Source: DAIOFH01 sp036745875
GTDB lineage: Bacteria > Planctomycetota > SZUA-567
DNA: 59,616 nucleotides
Direction: 5' to 3'
Assembly: GCA_036745875.1 (NCBI GenBank)
Contig: DAIOFH010000002.1
Span: 1-59,616, forward strand
The notes beneath the pieces were generated by a model, which made no database searches, had not been told where the DNA came from, and saw only the letters and a list, made by a program, of their open reading frames with translations. The translations under genes and the position numbers were made by a program. Positions 9,259 through 17,234 of the stretch are shown one piece after another (positions within the stretch are counted from its first letter, which is position 1; each line of letters begins with the position of its first letter).

Positions 9259-9777
9259 ATGGCGGGTAAACCGCGCATACTTGTCATCACCGGCACGGGC
9301 AAGGGCAAGACCACCGCAGCCCTCGGGATAATTTTGCGCAGCCTCGCCGCGGGAAAAAAAGTCCTGCTCACCCGCTTTTGCAAGGCCGCGCCCAGCGGGG
9401 AGGTGGAAATATTCTCAAAAATGGACGGGATAACCATGCTTTCCGGCGATTGCGGCAGAACGCCACAGCCGGAACACCCGGACTTCCCCCGTCATCTCCG
9501 TTGTGCCAGGGACCTGTTTGAAAAAACGTTGGCTGCGGAAACGGAGTACGACTTGATCGTTCTTGACGAGATCTGCGGCGTGACGGCGCGCAACATGATT
9601 GCCGAAGACGAGGTTGTGGCGTTTCTGGAGGGATTGCGACCCGGCCAGGCGGCGGTCCTCACCGGACGCGGCGCCGGCGAAAAACTTGTCCGTCTTGCCG
9701 ACACGGTCAGCGAAATTCACCCCGTCAAGCATGCCATGGATCAGGGAATAATGGCTCAGGAAGGGATAGAGTACTGA
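9259..9777 (+). CDS. cobO: cob(I)yrinic acid a,c-diamide adenosyltransferase (CobO/BtuR type)
   Basis: The 172-residue protein belongs to the CobA/CobO/BtuR corrinoid adenosyltransferase family, which transfers the 5'-deoxyadenosyl group of ATP to cobalt(I) corrinoids. The P-loop GTGKGKTTAALG lies at residues 12-23, and the acidic LIVLDEICG (Walker B-like) follows. I take the ATG at 9259 because the conserved fold starts there; a longer reading from 9148 adds 37 unlikely residues. The Shine-Dalgarno match (AGGAG near 9237) is rather far upstream. Its last 22 bases overlap the end of hemA, which converges on it. It belongs functionally with the cobalamin genes next door. Confidence 0.9.
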   Translation: MAGKPRILVITGTGKGKTTAALGIILRSLAAGKKVLLTRFCKAAPSGEVEIFSKMDGITMLSGDCGRTPQPEHPDFPRHLRCARDLFEKTLAAETEYDLIVLDEICGVTARNMIAEDEVVAFLEGLRPGQAAVLTGRGAGEKLVRLADTVSEIHPVKHAMDQGIMAQEGIEY

Positions 9778-10802
9778 AGGTCTTCCGCCGCGAAAGCGCG
9801 GACCAGGCGCTCCTTCCTGTTATACCGCCATTGATTGAACCGCCCCTCCTCCTCGCCGATGATGGTCTGGGCGACGGCCAGTTGTTCCGTCTGGCGCAAC
9901 TCCGCGCTGTCGGAGCAGAGATTATCCACGTTTAGAAGCTTCACCCCCGGCAGGTCGAGCACGTCTTCCTCGATATCCCTCGGGACCGCCAGATCGACAA
10001 AAAGTCCGGGATATTTGCCAAGCTCCATAAGTTTGTCCAGGGCGATCGTGCAGTGCGGGCTTGAGGTCGCGCTCACAATAAGCGCCTGCTCCGGCATCAC
10101 CGAATAGCGGTCGTCATAAGGAACCGTGTGGCAACCTGATACGAACTGGTGTTTGCCCGGTTTGTGCGTTCGCATGGTCACGAGGACCTTTGCGCCGCGT
10201 TCGAGCAACTTTGCCGCCGCCAGGCGGCCGGTGACGCCGTTCCCTATGACCAGGGCGTTTTTCCCCGCTAGGCCTTCCAGGATGCGTTCGGCGCGGTTGA
10301 TCGCTTCCAGCGCCACCGAGTTGCCGGGATGGGCGAAGCGGATTTCGGTCTTGATGCGTTTTCCCGCCGTCACGGCGGAACGGAACAGGGATTCCAGGAT
10401 GGGGTTGACCGTGCCTGCCGTGCGCGCCGTCTCCACGGCCGAGCGCACCTGGGTGACGATCTGGTCGTCGCCGAGCACGCTGGATACGATGCCGCCGGAG
10501 ACCTCCATCAGGTGGCGGACCGCGTCCTGCTCTTTGCGCAGGCGAAAGTAGCGGCGGTTTATTTCAGTCGCGGTACCGGCAACTCTGCACAATATCGCTA
10601 TCGGGTCCGCGTCGGCGCCGCTGTCGTGGGTCGCATACAGTTCCGTGCGGTTGCAGGTCGACAAGAGAACACAGCCGCCGATCCCCGAATCGACGATCAG
10701 GGACGGCAACAGCGCTGCGATCCGCGCCTCCGTAAACGAGAAATTCTCCCGCACCGCCACTGAAGCCGTGGTATGGTCGATTCCTGCCATAACTATATGC
10801 AT
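9756..10802 (-). CDS. hemA: glutamyl-tRNA reductase, short form
   Basis: HemA reduces glutamyl-tRNA to glutamate-1-semialdehyde, the first step of C5-pathway tetrapyrrole synthesis. The catalytic cysteine is in LSTCNRTE (Cys50), and the NADPH fold begins at VIGNGVTGRLAAA near residue 190. At 348 residues it is about 70 shorter than the E. coli enzyme; it ends shortly after the linker helix, so most of the C-terminal dimerisation domain appears to be absent. The ATG at 10802 has AAGGAA nine bases upstream; a GTG at 10820 is less likely. It is the last gene of the riboswitch-led cbiK-btuF-hemA series, 14 bases after btuF. Confidence 0.93.
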   Translation of the reverse strand: MHIVMAGIDHTTASVAVRENFSFTEARIAALLPSLIVDSGIGGCVLLSTCNRTELYATHDSGADADPIAILCRVAGTATEINRRYFRLRKEQDAVRHLMEVSGGIVSSVLGDDQIVTQVRSAVETARTAGTVNPILESLFRSAVTAGKRIKTEIRFAHPGNSVALEAINRAERILEGLAGKNALVIGNGVTGRLAAAKLLERGAKVLVTMRTHKPGKHQFVSGCHTVPYDDRYSVMPEQALIVSATSSPHCTIALDKLMELGKYPGLFVDLAVPRDIEEDVLDLPGVKLLNVDNLCSDSAELRQTEQLAVAQTIIGEEEGRFNQWRYNRKERLVRAFAAEDLQYSIPS

Positions 10803-10816
10803 AAAGGAAATTTCCT

Positions 10817-11734
10817 TCACTTTTCCGGGTCGTCCCGCTCCGCCGCATTCCGGAGCCAGGTTGCGACCTGCTCCAGACCGTCGAGCAGTCCCGGCGTCGG
10901 CCTGGACAACACCGCCTCATCTATAGTATATACATTTCCCATACGAAACGCTTTAATTGTCTGGTAAAGGTCGCGGGATTTGACAATGGAGAAATCGACC
11001 CGGTTCATGGCGCCGTGCTGGCTGATGAAAATGTCGATGTCCCGCGCTTTCCCGAGGAGCCGCTCCGGTCCGTAGTCGGCGATGACGACGCCTGGCGAGG
11101 CAGGTTCCGCATCCGCAGCGATATTTCGCCCTCCGGCAGTTTCGACCAGCCAGACGGGTATGGAGTCGGGGGTGAAGGTTTTTATCTCGCGATGCATCGA
11201 TTCGATGAAAACGTTCGGATGAAATGAGAGATGCGCCGCCGCGCTTTTGATTTCCTCGACTCGGCTGTCGAATGCGGCGATCATTTCTTCGGCCTGTTGT
11301 TGCTTCCCGACCAGCCGGGCAAGCGTCAGCCAATATTCGTACAGGCCCGACGCCGATGTCACCTGCAAGGGAATAACCCGCACCCCCGCTTTTTCCATCG
11401 CTTCTTTCCAGTGGCGGGCCGAGGCGATATGCTGCTGCCGCACGAGAATCAGGTCCGGCGCGGCGGCGAGAAATTTTTCAATATCGTCACGCACCGAATA
11501 CGCAGGCGCCTGCCAGCCGAGCGTTTCGGGACCGGCGTATGTTTCCTGCCGGGACACGCCAATGAGGTTGTCCCTCGCTCCAAGACGCAAAAGCACCTCC
11601 GTATGCGCCGCATAGAGGCTTATGATGCGCGGCCCGGCACTCGAGTCCGCCGCGCCCGCGAGGGCGCAGCAGAACAGGAACAGAATGCCGGGCAGCACAC
11701 GACATGACCTTGATGGAAAACCCGGGAAAGGCAT
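10817..11734 (-). CDS. btuF: periplasmic corrinoid-binding protein of an ABC importer (BtuF-like)
   Basis: A 305-residue exported substrate-binding protein of the helical-backbone metal/B12/siderophore class. The N-terminus is a signal peptide (hydrophobic GILFLFCCALAGAA). The mature part begins PRIISLYAAHTEVLLRLGA, the usual opening of these proteins, and later has PDLILVRQQH. Placement behind a cobalamin riboswitch, between cbiK and hemA, points to corrinoids rather than iron siderophores; the substrate itself is inference. The permease and ATPase that should serve it, btuC and btuD, lie upstream of the riboswitch. A GTG at residue 13 with AAGG in front is a possible alternative start. Confidence 0.83.
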   Translation of the reverse strand: MPFPGFPSRSCRVLPGILFLFCCALAGAADSSAGPRIISLYAAHTEVLLRLGARDNLIGVSRQETYAGPETLGWQAPAYSVRDDIEKFLAAAPDLILVRQQHIASARHWKEAMEKAGVRVIPLQVTSASGLYEYWLTLARLVGKQQQAEEMIAAFDSRVEEIKSAAAHLSFHPNVFIESMHREIKTFTPDSIPVWLVETAGGRNIAADAEPASPGVVIADYGPERLLGKARDIDIFISQHGAMNRVDFSIVKSRDLYQTIKAFRMGNVYTIDEAVLSRPTPGLLDGLEQVATWLRNAAERDDPEK

Positions 11735-11740
11735 AACAGT

Positions 11741-12748
11741 TTAATCCGCTTCGGCGGCGGCGTCATCCTGGGCTTTTTGCGCCGTGACCTTGGACTCGAG
11801 GGCTCTCAGGTGTTCGACGTAAATTTCCGCCCATTCGTTCAGCGAACCAAGGCCGACGAGATAGGGTTCGACCGTGAAGCCTTGTTCCTGGAAGATGCTG
11901 GACCAGCTGTCTTCTTCGTCGCCCGCCATGTCGTTCTTGGCGTGGTCGCCCGCGACCACCATCAGCGGAGCGAGGAAAATGTTTTTCGGGGAGTTGGCTT
12001 TCGCTTTCATCGCTTCGGCGATCTCCTCGGCAAAGGGTTCGGCTTCCACTGTGCCGATGTAGATGTGTTCGCCGTATTTTTTGCGCAGAATCGTTTCCAG
12101 TTTGGCAAACACTTCCTGGTTCAGGTGTTCGTTGCCATGCCCCACAAAGACAAGCGAAGAACTCGTTTCCCAAGCCTTGCGGGCGATGGGGCCGAGCGCG
12201 ACGGCGGCGCGTTCAAGATACTTTTCCTGGCCGTCCTCAAGGCCGAGGGCGGGTTCGCCGACGCCGATCCAGGGGAAGGGGTGCAGGGTCGGTTTCATGG
12301 TCTTGTAGCCGGACAGCGCTTTCACCAGGTTGGCCAGGTCGGTGTATTCTTCACCGTCGGTGACGTGGAGCGATTGCACCAGGACGAGCCGCGCGCCGCC
12401 TTCCTGGATGTTGGCGAGGGTGGTGAGGACGTTGGCGATGGAGTACATTTCCGCCGGCACGTCCGGGTTTTCGCGCTTGAATTCCGCGTCGCCCGTCCGC
12501 TCGTGCCAGATGTGGCGGATGATGTTGGAGGTGAAGGCGAGATGGACGTCATAGCCGGGGAAGGCTTTCTTCACCATTTCCTCTATGTTCAGGAGGGCTT
12601 CCAGCGCCTCGGGCTGGCTGGTGCCGAAGGCGGCCAGCACGATGGCGGGCTTGCGCTCGGGGCGGTCGTAGGCGTGGGTCATTCCGGTAAGAGTCATGGC
12701 GCATAGGATAACTGCACAGCCCAAACAACGCAAAAGTTTTCGGGACAT
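11741..12748 (-). CDS. cbiK: exported sirohydrochlorin cobaltochelatase (CbiK type)
   Basis: The 335-residue protein matches CbiK, the anaerobic-pathway chelatase that inserts cobalt into sirohydrochlorin. Family signatures are IVLAAFGTSQPEA, LVFVGHGNEHLN (a metal-ligand His) and APLMVVAGDHAKNDMAG (a second His). Unlike cytoplasmic chelatases it starts with a clear signal peptide (hydrophobic core CAVILCAMTLTGM, cleavage plausible after THA). A periplasmic CbiK is known in Desulfovibrio vulgaris. The ATG at 12748 follows AGGAG by eight bases; the GTG at 12769 is less likely. It is the first gene after the cobalamin riboswitch and its terminator. Confidence 0.93.
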   Translation of the reverse strand: MSRKLLRCLGCAVILCAMTLTGMTHAYDRPERKPAIVLAAFGTSQPEALEALLNIEEMVKKAFPGYDVHLAFTSNIIRHIWHERTGDAEFKRENPDVPAEMYSIANVLTTLANIQEGGARLVLVQSLHVTDGEEYTDLANLVKALSGYKTMKPTLHPFPWIGVGEPALGLEDGQEKYLERAAVALGPIARKAWETSSSLVFVGHGNEHLNQEVFAKLETILRKKYGEHIYIGTVEAEPFAEEIAEAMKAKANSPKNIFLAPLMVVAGDHAKNDMAGDEEDSWSSIFQEQGFTVEPYLVGLGSLNEWAEIYVEHLRALESKVTAQKAQDDAAAEAD

Positions 12749-12773
12749 CGATAATCTCCTGTCACTCACCCAA

Positions 12774-12810
12774 TAAAAAAGCGGCTTTGCCCGACAGAGG
12801 ACAAAGCCGC
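12774..12810 (-). terminator. riboswitch-linked intrinsic terminator ahead of cbiK
   Basis: On the minus strand GCGGCTTTG and CAAAGCCGC form a nine-pair stem around a loop of about 12 bases, followed by TTTTTTATT. It lies after the cobalamin riboswitch and 26 bases before the cbiK start. That placement is what a transcription-attenuating cobalamin riboswitch would need: bound cobalamin would favour this hairpin and switch cbiK-btuF-hemA off. The direction of control is inferred from the known behaviour of such riboswitches. Confidence 0.88.
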
Positions 12811-12904
12811 AATACCGTTTTCATTGCGTCCGACTCGATTCGTAGATTGTTTTTCCGGTTGCCGTCCAATCACCGGGACGTGAGTATGTTCATCGGCCGG
12901 AAAT

Positions 12905-13080
12905 ACGAAAGGCAGGTCTTCTGGCTTCCGGATCGTCACCATTTTTTCGCCTTCCCACCAGTATGTCGGCAGTGGCTGGCATGAATCGCCTTGAAAAAAC
13001 GGTTCCCCGGTTACAGCGGCGGTTTCCGCGGCGGATTTTCACCGCCTTCCCTATTAAGCTTGTCGCCAAGCGCCTATCGA
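12905..13080 (-). ncRNA. cobalamin (B12) riboswitch
   Basis: The minus strand carries the conserved elements of the cobalamin riboswitch in order: AGGGAAGGCGGTGAAAATCC (from about 13053), GCTGTAACCGGGGAACCG (about 13017-13000), GCCACTG (12976-12970), and the B12 box GAAGCCAGAAGACCTGCC (about 12928-12911). Spacing and order fit the family. It lies between the end of btuD and the start of cbiK, with a terminator downstream, so it should govern cbiK, btuF and hemA but not btuC and btuD. Outer limits are approximate. Confidence 0.95.
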
Positions 13081-13124
13081 AGATACTAATTAGCGCATAA
13101 AGGGGGCGAAGTCAACCATCTTTT

Positions 13125-13919
13125 TCAGTGCAGCCGAAACGAGACGGTCAGGCCGCCGCTGAACTCATCGTCACGGACCGACGCTTCGGCATCATAGACC
13201 TGCGAGAGAATATCGGCGGTGAACACTTCCCGCATCGGCCCGGCGGCGGCGACCACGCCTTCCTTGAGGAATATGCATTCGTCCGCAAACATCCCCGCCA
13301 GGTGCAGGTCATGGCTGACCGTGATCACAGTTCTGCCGCCCTGCGCCAGATCGCGCGCCAGCGCCATCACGGACAACGCCTGGTTGACGTCAAGCCCGGC
13401 GGTCGGTTCGTCCAGCAAAAGTATCTGCGTCTCTTGCGCCAGTGCGCGTGCGACGATGGCGCGTCGCCGCTCGCCGCCGGAAAGGGTGGTGACTGCCTGT
13501 CCCGCCTGGCTGGCAAGGTGCACCCTGGCGATCATTTCGTCGACGACGCTCCAGTCCTTTTCCGTCAGTACGCCCCAGCGGCCGATATGCGGCCGCCGTC
13601 CCATGGCGACGGTTTCGCGGATGGTAAAGGGGAAGTTCATGCCGCCGTCCTGCGGTGCGAGGCTGACGAGGCGTGACAATTCGTCCACACCGTACCTGTC
13701 GACGCTTTTTCCCATTATTTCCATTTTGCCTAGGGCGGGTTTTTTCAGCCTGGCGACGAGGTCGAGGAAGGTGCTTTTCCCCGCGCCGTTCGGCCCCGCC
13801 AGCACGTAATGCCTGCCGGGCATGAACGTCAAGTCGAGTCCCGCCAGTATGCGCCGGGAGCCGTGGAAAAAACCGATTCCCTTCGCGGCGACGGCCGGGG
13901 TGTCATTACTCGTTGCCAT
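13125..13919 (-). CDS. btuD: ABC importer ATPase of the FecE/BtuD family
   Basis: A 264-residue ABC ATPase. It shows Walker A GPNGAGKST (about residues 38-46), the signature LSGGERRR, Walker B ILLLDEPTAGLD and the switch histidine in TVSHD. Sequence and neighbours place it in the iron-siderophore/cobalamin/haem importer class. Its start overlaps the end of the btuC-like permease by 14 bases. The cobalamin riboswitch begins about 45 bases after its stop, so this gene is upstream of that control element. Corrinoid as substrate is inferred from context. Confidence 0.85.
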   Translation of the reverse strand: MATSNDTPAVAAKGIGFFHGSRRILAGLDLTFMPGRHYVLAGPNGAGKSTFLDLVARLKKPALGKMEIMGKSVDRYGVDELSRLVSLAPQDGGMNFPFTIRETVAMGRRPHIGRWGVLTEKDWSVVDEMIARVHLASQAGQAVTTLSGGERRRAIVARALAQETQILLLDEPTAGLDVNQALSVMALARDLAQGGRTVITVSHDLHLAGMFADECIFLKEGVVAAAGPMREVFTADILSQVYDAEASVRDDEFSGGLTVSFRLH

Positions 13920-14961
13920 AGGCAGTCATTTTCTTTTTGAACAGGACAAGAAATACCGGTCCGGCCAGGAGAGCCGTCAGGACGCCGACCGGAATTTCCC
14001 CCGGCAGCACGACGCGCACCAGGGTGTCCGCGGCGAGGAGAAGGAGCGCTCCCGCGAGCGCGGACAACGGAACAAGGGAGCGATGGTCGGGGCCCGTGCC
14101 CATGCGCACGAAATGCGGCACTATCAGGCCGACAAAGCCGATGACGCCGGCCACCGACACGGCCGCCGCCGCTGCCAGGGACGCAGCCGCCAGCAAAATA
14201 AGCCGCACGCGAGCCGTGTTGACGCCAAGGGTCTCCGCCGTCCGCACGCCCATGGTCATGATGTTGATGTCGACGGCATAGATGAGACAGGTCACTGCGG
14301 CTGGGACGAGAAAGACAAGGATCACACCGGCGTCAAGCCAGGTGCGGGCTTGAAAGCTGCCGAGAAGCCAGAAGACGATTGACCCTACCTGGTCGCCGGA
14401 AAGGTATTTGATGAAGGAAATGGCGGCGGAGAGGATGGCTGATATGATGACCCCGGCCAGTATCAGGTTGGTCGGCAGCAGGCGTCCGTCCCGTCCCCGC
14501 CCCAGCGTCACGACGGAGCCGAGGGTCAGGCATGCCGCGACAAAAGCTCCGGCGGTGATTGCCCATGGCGTTGACAAAAAGACCGCTTCCGGCAAGAGCA
14601 TGCCGCCAAGGATCACCAGCGCAGCGCCGAAGGCGGCGCCGGAGGACACGCCGAGGGTATAGGGGTCGGCAAGCGGGTTCAGGAGCAGGCCCTGGAAGAC
14701 CGCCCCGGACAGGCCTAGGGCAGCGCCGGAGAGGATGGCTGTCGCTATCCTCGGCAGCCGGACATCCAGGATGATCATGGCGCGGCTTTCGACGCTGGTG
14801 GAACCGGAAAGGATCGAGACGATTTCAGACAGGCTGAAGGTAATATAGCCGCTGGCGAGGGAGATGAGCGCCAGGCCCAGCACGGCGAGACAGGCGAGAA
14901 GTCCAATTATCCAGGGGGAGCCGCGTCGCGGCGCTGCCGGTTTACTATCGGGTTTGGCCAT
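13906..14961 (-). CDS. btuC: ABC importer permease of the FecCD/BtuC family
   Basis: A 351-residue membrane protein with about ten transmembrane helices. Family motifs are visible: LPRIATAILSGAALGLSGAV, NPLADPYTLGVSSGAAFGA, and near the end GFVGLIVPHFVR, the coupling region that contacts the ATPase, followed by LVPLSALAGALLLLAADT. These are typical of iron-siderophore, haem and cobalamin permeases. It shares a 64-base divergent intergenic region with an ABC-2 transporter. I looked for a second cobalamin riboswitch ahead of it and found none. Confidence 0.85.
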   Translation of the reverse strand: MAKPDSKPAAPRRGSPWIIGLLACLAVLGLALISLASGYITFSLSEIVSILSGSTSVESRAMIILDVRLPRIATAILSGAALGLSGAVFQGLLLNPLADPYTLGVSSGAAFGAALVILGGMLLPEAVFLSTPWAITAGAFVAACLTLGSVVTLGRGRDGRLLPTNLILAGVIISAILSAAISFIKYLSGDQVGSIVFWLLGSFQARTWLDAGVILVFLVPAAVTCLIYAVDINIMTMGVRTAETLGVNTARVRLILLAAASLAAAAAVSVAGVIGFVGLIVPHFVRMGTGPDHRSLVPLSALAGALLLLAADTLVRVVLPGEIPVGVLTALLAGPVFLVLFKKKMTAYGNE

Positions 14962-15025
14962 GCAGGAAAACTCTCCCCCAAAAAAAGCGGTTGCGTTTGT
15001 CGTCCGTCTACATTACAAAATCCTA

Positions 15026-15865
15026 ATGATTATTCAAACAAGACATTTGGTCAAGCATTACGGTTCGACAACGGCGCTGAACGACCTTACCCTTGCCGTC
15101 AGGCGAGGATCGTTGTTCGCCTTTCTCGGCCCGAACGGCGCGGGGAAAAGCACCACCATCCGCATCCTCAACGGCCTTGCCTCCATGGACGGGGGAGAGG
15201 CGATGATCGACGGCATAGACGTCAGCCGCAACCCGCTTGCGGCAAAACGCCTGTGTGGCTTGGCGGCCCAACAGGTCAACCTGGACAACGACCTCACCCT
15301 GAGGGAAAACCTCGACTTCCACGGCCGGCTCTACGGCATGCCGCGTCAAGCGCGTAAAAGTCGCATCGCCCTGCTTCTCGAATATGTCCAACTCTCCGAC
15401 CGCGCCGACAAGCTGGTCAAAACCTTGTCCGGCGGCATGAAACGGCGCGTCATGGCGATACGCGCGCTCCTGCACGAGCCCAAGCTTCTTTTTCTCGACG
15501 AGCCGACGGCTGGCCTGGACCCCGACATCCGCCGCCACTTGTGGGATCTCATACGAAACATCAACAACGACGGTGTGACCGTGTTCCTCACCACCCACTA
15601 TATCGAGGAGGCGGAGTTCCTCGCGGACGAAGTGGCCTTTATCCATCAGGGACAACTGGTACGACAGGCCGCGCCCGATGCGGTAAAAGCCGATCTCGGG
15701 AAATGGGCTGTCGATTATCCCCATGAAAAAACCACGCAGTCGGCGTATTTTCCCTCCCGGGACGCGGCAGCGGCCTTTGCCGCGACGCAGTCCTCGACCT
15801 GCACCGTGCGCCCGGTCAATCTCGAAGACGCGTTTTTGTCCCTGACCGGAAGGCGGGTGTCGTGA
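15026..15865 (+). CDS. ABC-2 type exporter ATPase
   Basis: A 279-residue ABC ATPase with Walker A GPNGAGKST, signature LSGGMKRR, Walker B LLFLDEPTAGLD and the H-loop in LTTHYIEEAE. The order and the downstream ABC-2 permease fit the DrrA/NodI exporter class; the cargo is unknown. The ATG at 15026 is the first start that keeps the fold intact without adding an improbable leader, though the ribosome-binding site is weak. An earlier ATG at 14960 overlaps the btuC start codon. Its stop overlaps the permease start by one base (TGATG). Confidence 0.88.
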   Translation: MIIQTRHLVKHYGSTTALNDLTLAVRRGSLFAFLGPNGAGKSTTIRILNGLASMDGGEAMIDGIDVSRNPLAAKRLCGLAAQQVNLDNDLTLRENLDFHGRLYGMPRQARKSRIALLLEYVQLSDRADKLVKTLSGGMKRRVMAIRALLHEPKLLFLDEPTAGLDPDIRRHLWDLIRNINNDGVTVFLTTHYIEEAEFLADEVAFIHQGQLVRQAAPDAVKADLGKWAVDYPHEKTTQSAYFPSRDAAAAFAATQSSTCTVRPVNLEDAFLSLTGRRVS

Positions 15866-16599
15866 TGTCCGCTTTTTTCGCCGTCTACCTCAGAGAACTG
15901 CATATCCTCAAGCGTCGCCTGAAAAAACACCTCGCCGCCGCCGCCGTTTCCCCGCTTCTCTATATGCTTACCTTCGGCTATGCCCTCGGTTCGCAGCTGC
16001 GGGTGGACGGCGGGAGCTATCTCGAATTCCTCGTACCCGGCCTTATCGGCATGGCGAGCATGACCCAGGCGTTCGGCATTGCCAGCGAGATCAATATCGC
16101 CCGCTTCTACAGCTGCGTCTTTGAAGAGATACAGGCTTCCCCCGCCGGGCGTTTCGCCTATGTCCTTGGTGAGGTTTGCGCCGGGCTGACCCGCGTCCTG
16201 CTGTCGAGCCTGGTCGTCATCGTCCTTGCCGGGGCGTTCGGCATATGGCTGCATTGGGGTTTTTTCATGTGGCTTGGCGTTTTTTTGAACGGGTTTGTTT
16301 TCGCGTCGTTGGCGATCGCCCTGGCGATGCTGGTCAGGTCCCATGCCGACCAGAGCTTGTTGTCGAATTTCGTCATCACCCCGATGGCTTTCCTGGGTGG
16401 GACTTTTTTCCCGATGGACAAACTGCCCGAGTGGGCGCAGACCGTGCTGTCGATTTTACCTTTGACCCATGCCACCGGGATAATCCGCTCCGACTGTTTG
16501 GGAGTGCCGATTTCGCCGATGTCGTTCGCCGTACTCGCCGCCTTTGGCCTGGCGTGTTTTATTTTTGCGCTCTACGCTGTCGGCAGGGCGAAGGATTGA
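15865..16599 (+). CDS. ABC-2 type exporter permease
   Basis: A 244-residue permease with six predicted membrane helices. It resembles NodJ/DrrB-type ABC-2 permeases: LEFLVPGLIGMASMTQAFG in the first half, and the conserved PMAFLGGTFFPMDKLP before the last helices. It pairs with the ATPase just upstream (TGATG overlap). Exporters of this class move drugs, polyketides or lipid-linked saccharides; nothing here decides the cargo. No biosynthetic cluster adjoins it. A GTG three bases earlier could also serve as start. Confidence 0.88.
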   Translation: MSAFFAVYLRELHILKRRLKKHLAAAAVSPLLYMLTFGYALGSQLRVDGGSYLEFLVPGLIGMASMTQAFGIASEINIARFYSCVFEEIQASPAGRFAYVLGEVCAGLTRVLLSSLVVIVLAGAFGIWLHWGFFMWLGVFLNGFVFASLAIALAMLVRSHADQSLLSNFVITPMAFLGGTFFPMDKLPEWAQTVLSILPLTHATGIIRSDCLGVPISPMSFAVLAAFGLACFIFALYAVGRAKD

Positions 16600-16696
16600 G
16601 GCATCTTCGGCTGTCGAAATCCAGATGCTTATTGAAAAACGCCTGAATTTTCCGTGATAATAAGTAGGGGATTTTTCATAGGGGAGAGTTGATACG

Positions 16697-17234
16697 CTGC
16701 GGAAGAAAAACATTTCCCTGGGCACACGCATCACACTTCTCATCGTTTGCGTCATTATATTGTTGAGCACGGCGTTTATTTATTTCAGTTACCGGAACTA
16801 TATGCAAGCCGCCGACTCGCATTTCCAGGCGCGGGGGCGCAGCCTGGTCAGGTCGGCCAGGCATCTGGTGGAAACAGACCGCATCAAGTCATATCTCGAA
16901 ACCGGCGTGCAGGACGGAGACTACGAGTGGACGCTCAATGCGCTGCGCATACTCGTTCAGGAAAACAACGCCCTTTACATATACGTGTTCGTCCCGGATG
17001 AAGATGGCCTTAATTTTGTCTTCGACAGCGGATCCGGGTCCGAATCAAGTCCAAGGCACTATACCCTGGGCGCGCACGAGGTATGGAATAAGGATTACGC
17101 ATATCTGGCGAAAGACTATATGCAGGGCAAGGACATCCCGTCCATTATCCTGGATACGCCGTACGGCTGGGTATATGTCATATATGCGCCGCTTTTCGAT
17201 TCTGAGGGCAAGTTCGTCGCCTACCTCGGCCCGA
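16697..17234 (+). pseudogene. N-terminal fragment of a membrane-bound sensor protein
   Basis: The reading frame opens after a stop at 16679. It encodes a positively charged start (RKKNISLGTR), one transmembrane helix (ITLLIVCVIILLSTAFIYF) and then an extracytoplasmic cache-like sensing region up to GKFVAYLG at about 17230. After that the frame runs into the antisense strand of an ABC-F gene, so the second membrane helix and any signalling domain are missing. There is no ATG in front of the membrane helix; the best start is CTG at 16697 behind GGGGAG. This suggests a broken gene, but a real non-ATG start is possible. The family is inferred from layout. Confidence 0.7.

Noticed and set aside
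14962..15025. A second cobalamin riboswitch ahead of btuC
   Set aside because: The 64-base divergent region is too short and lacks the B12 box and the other conserved elements.
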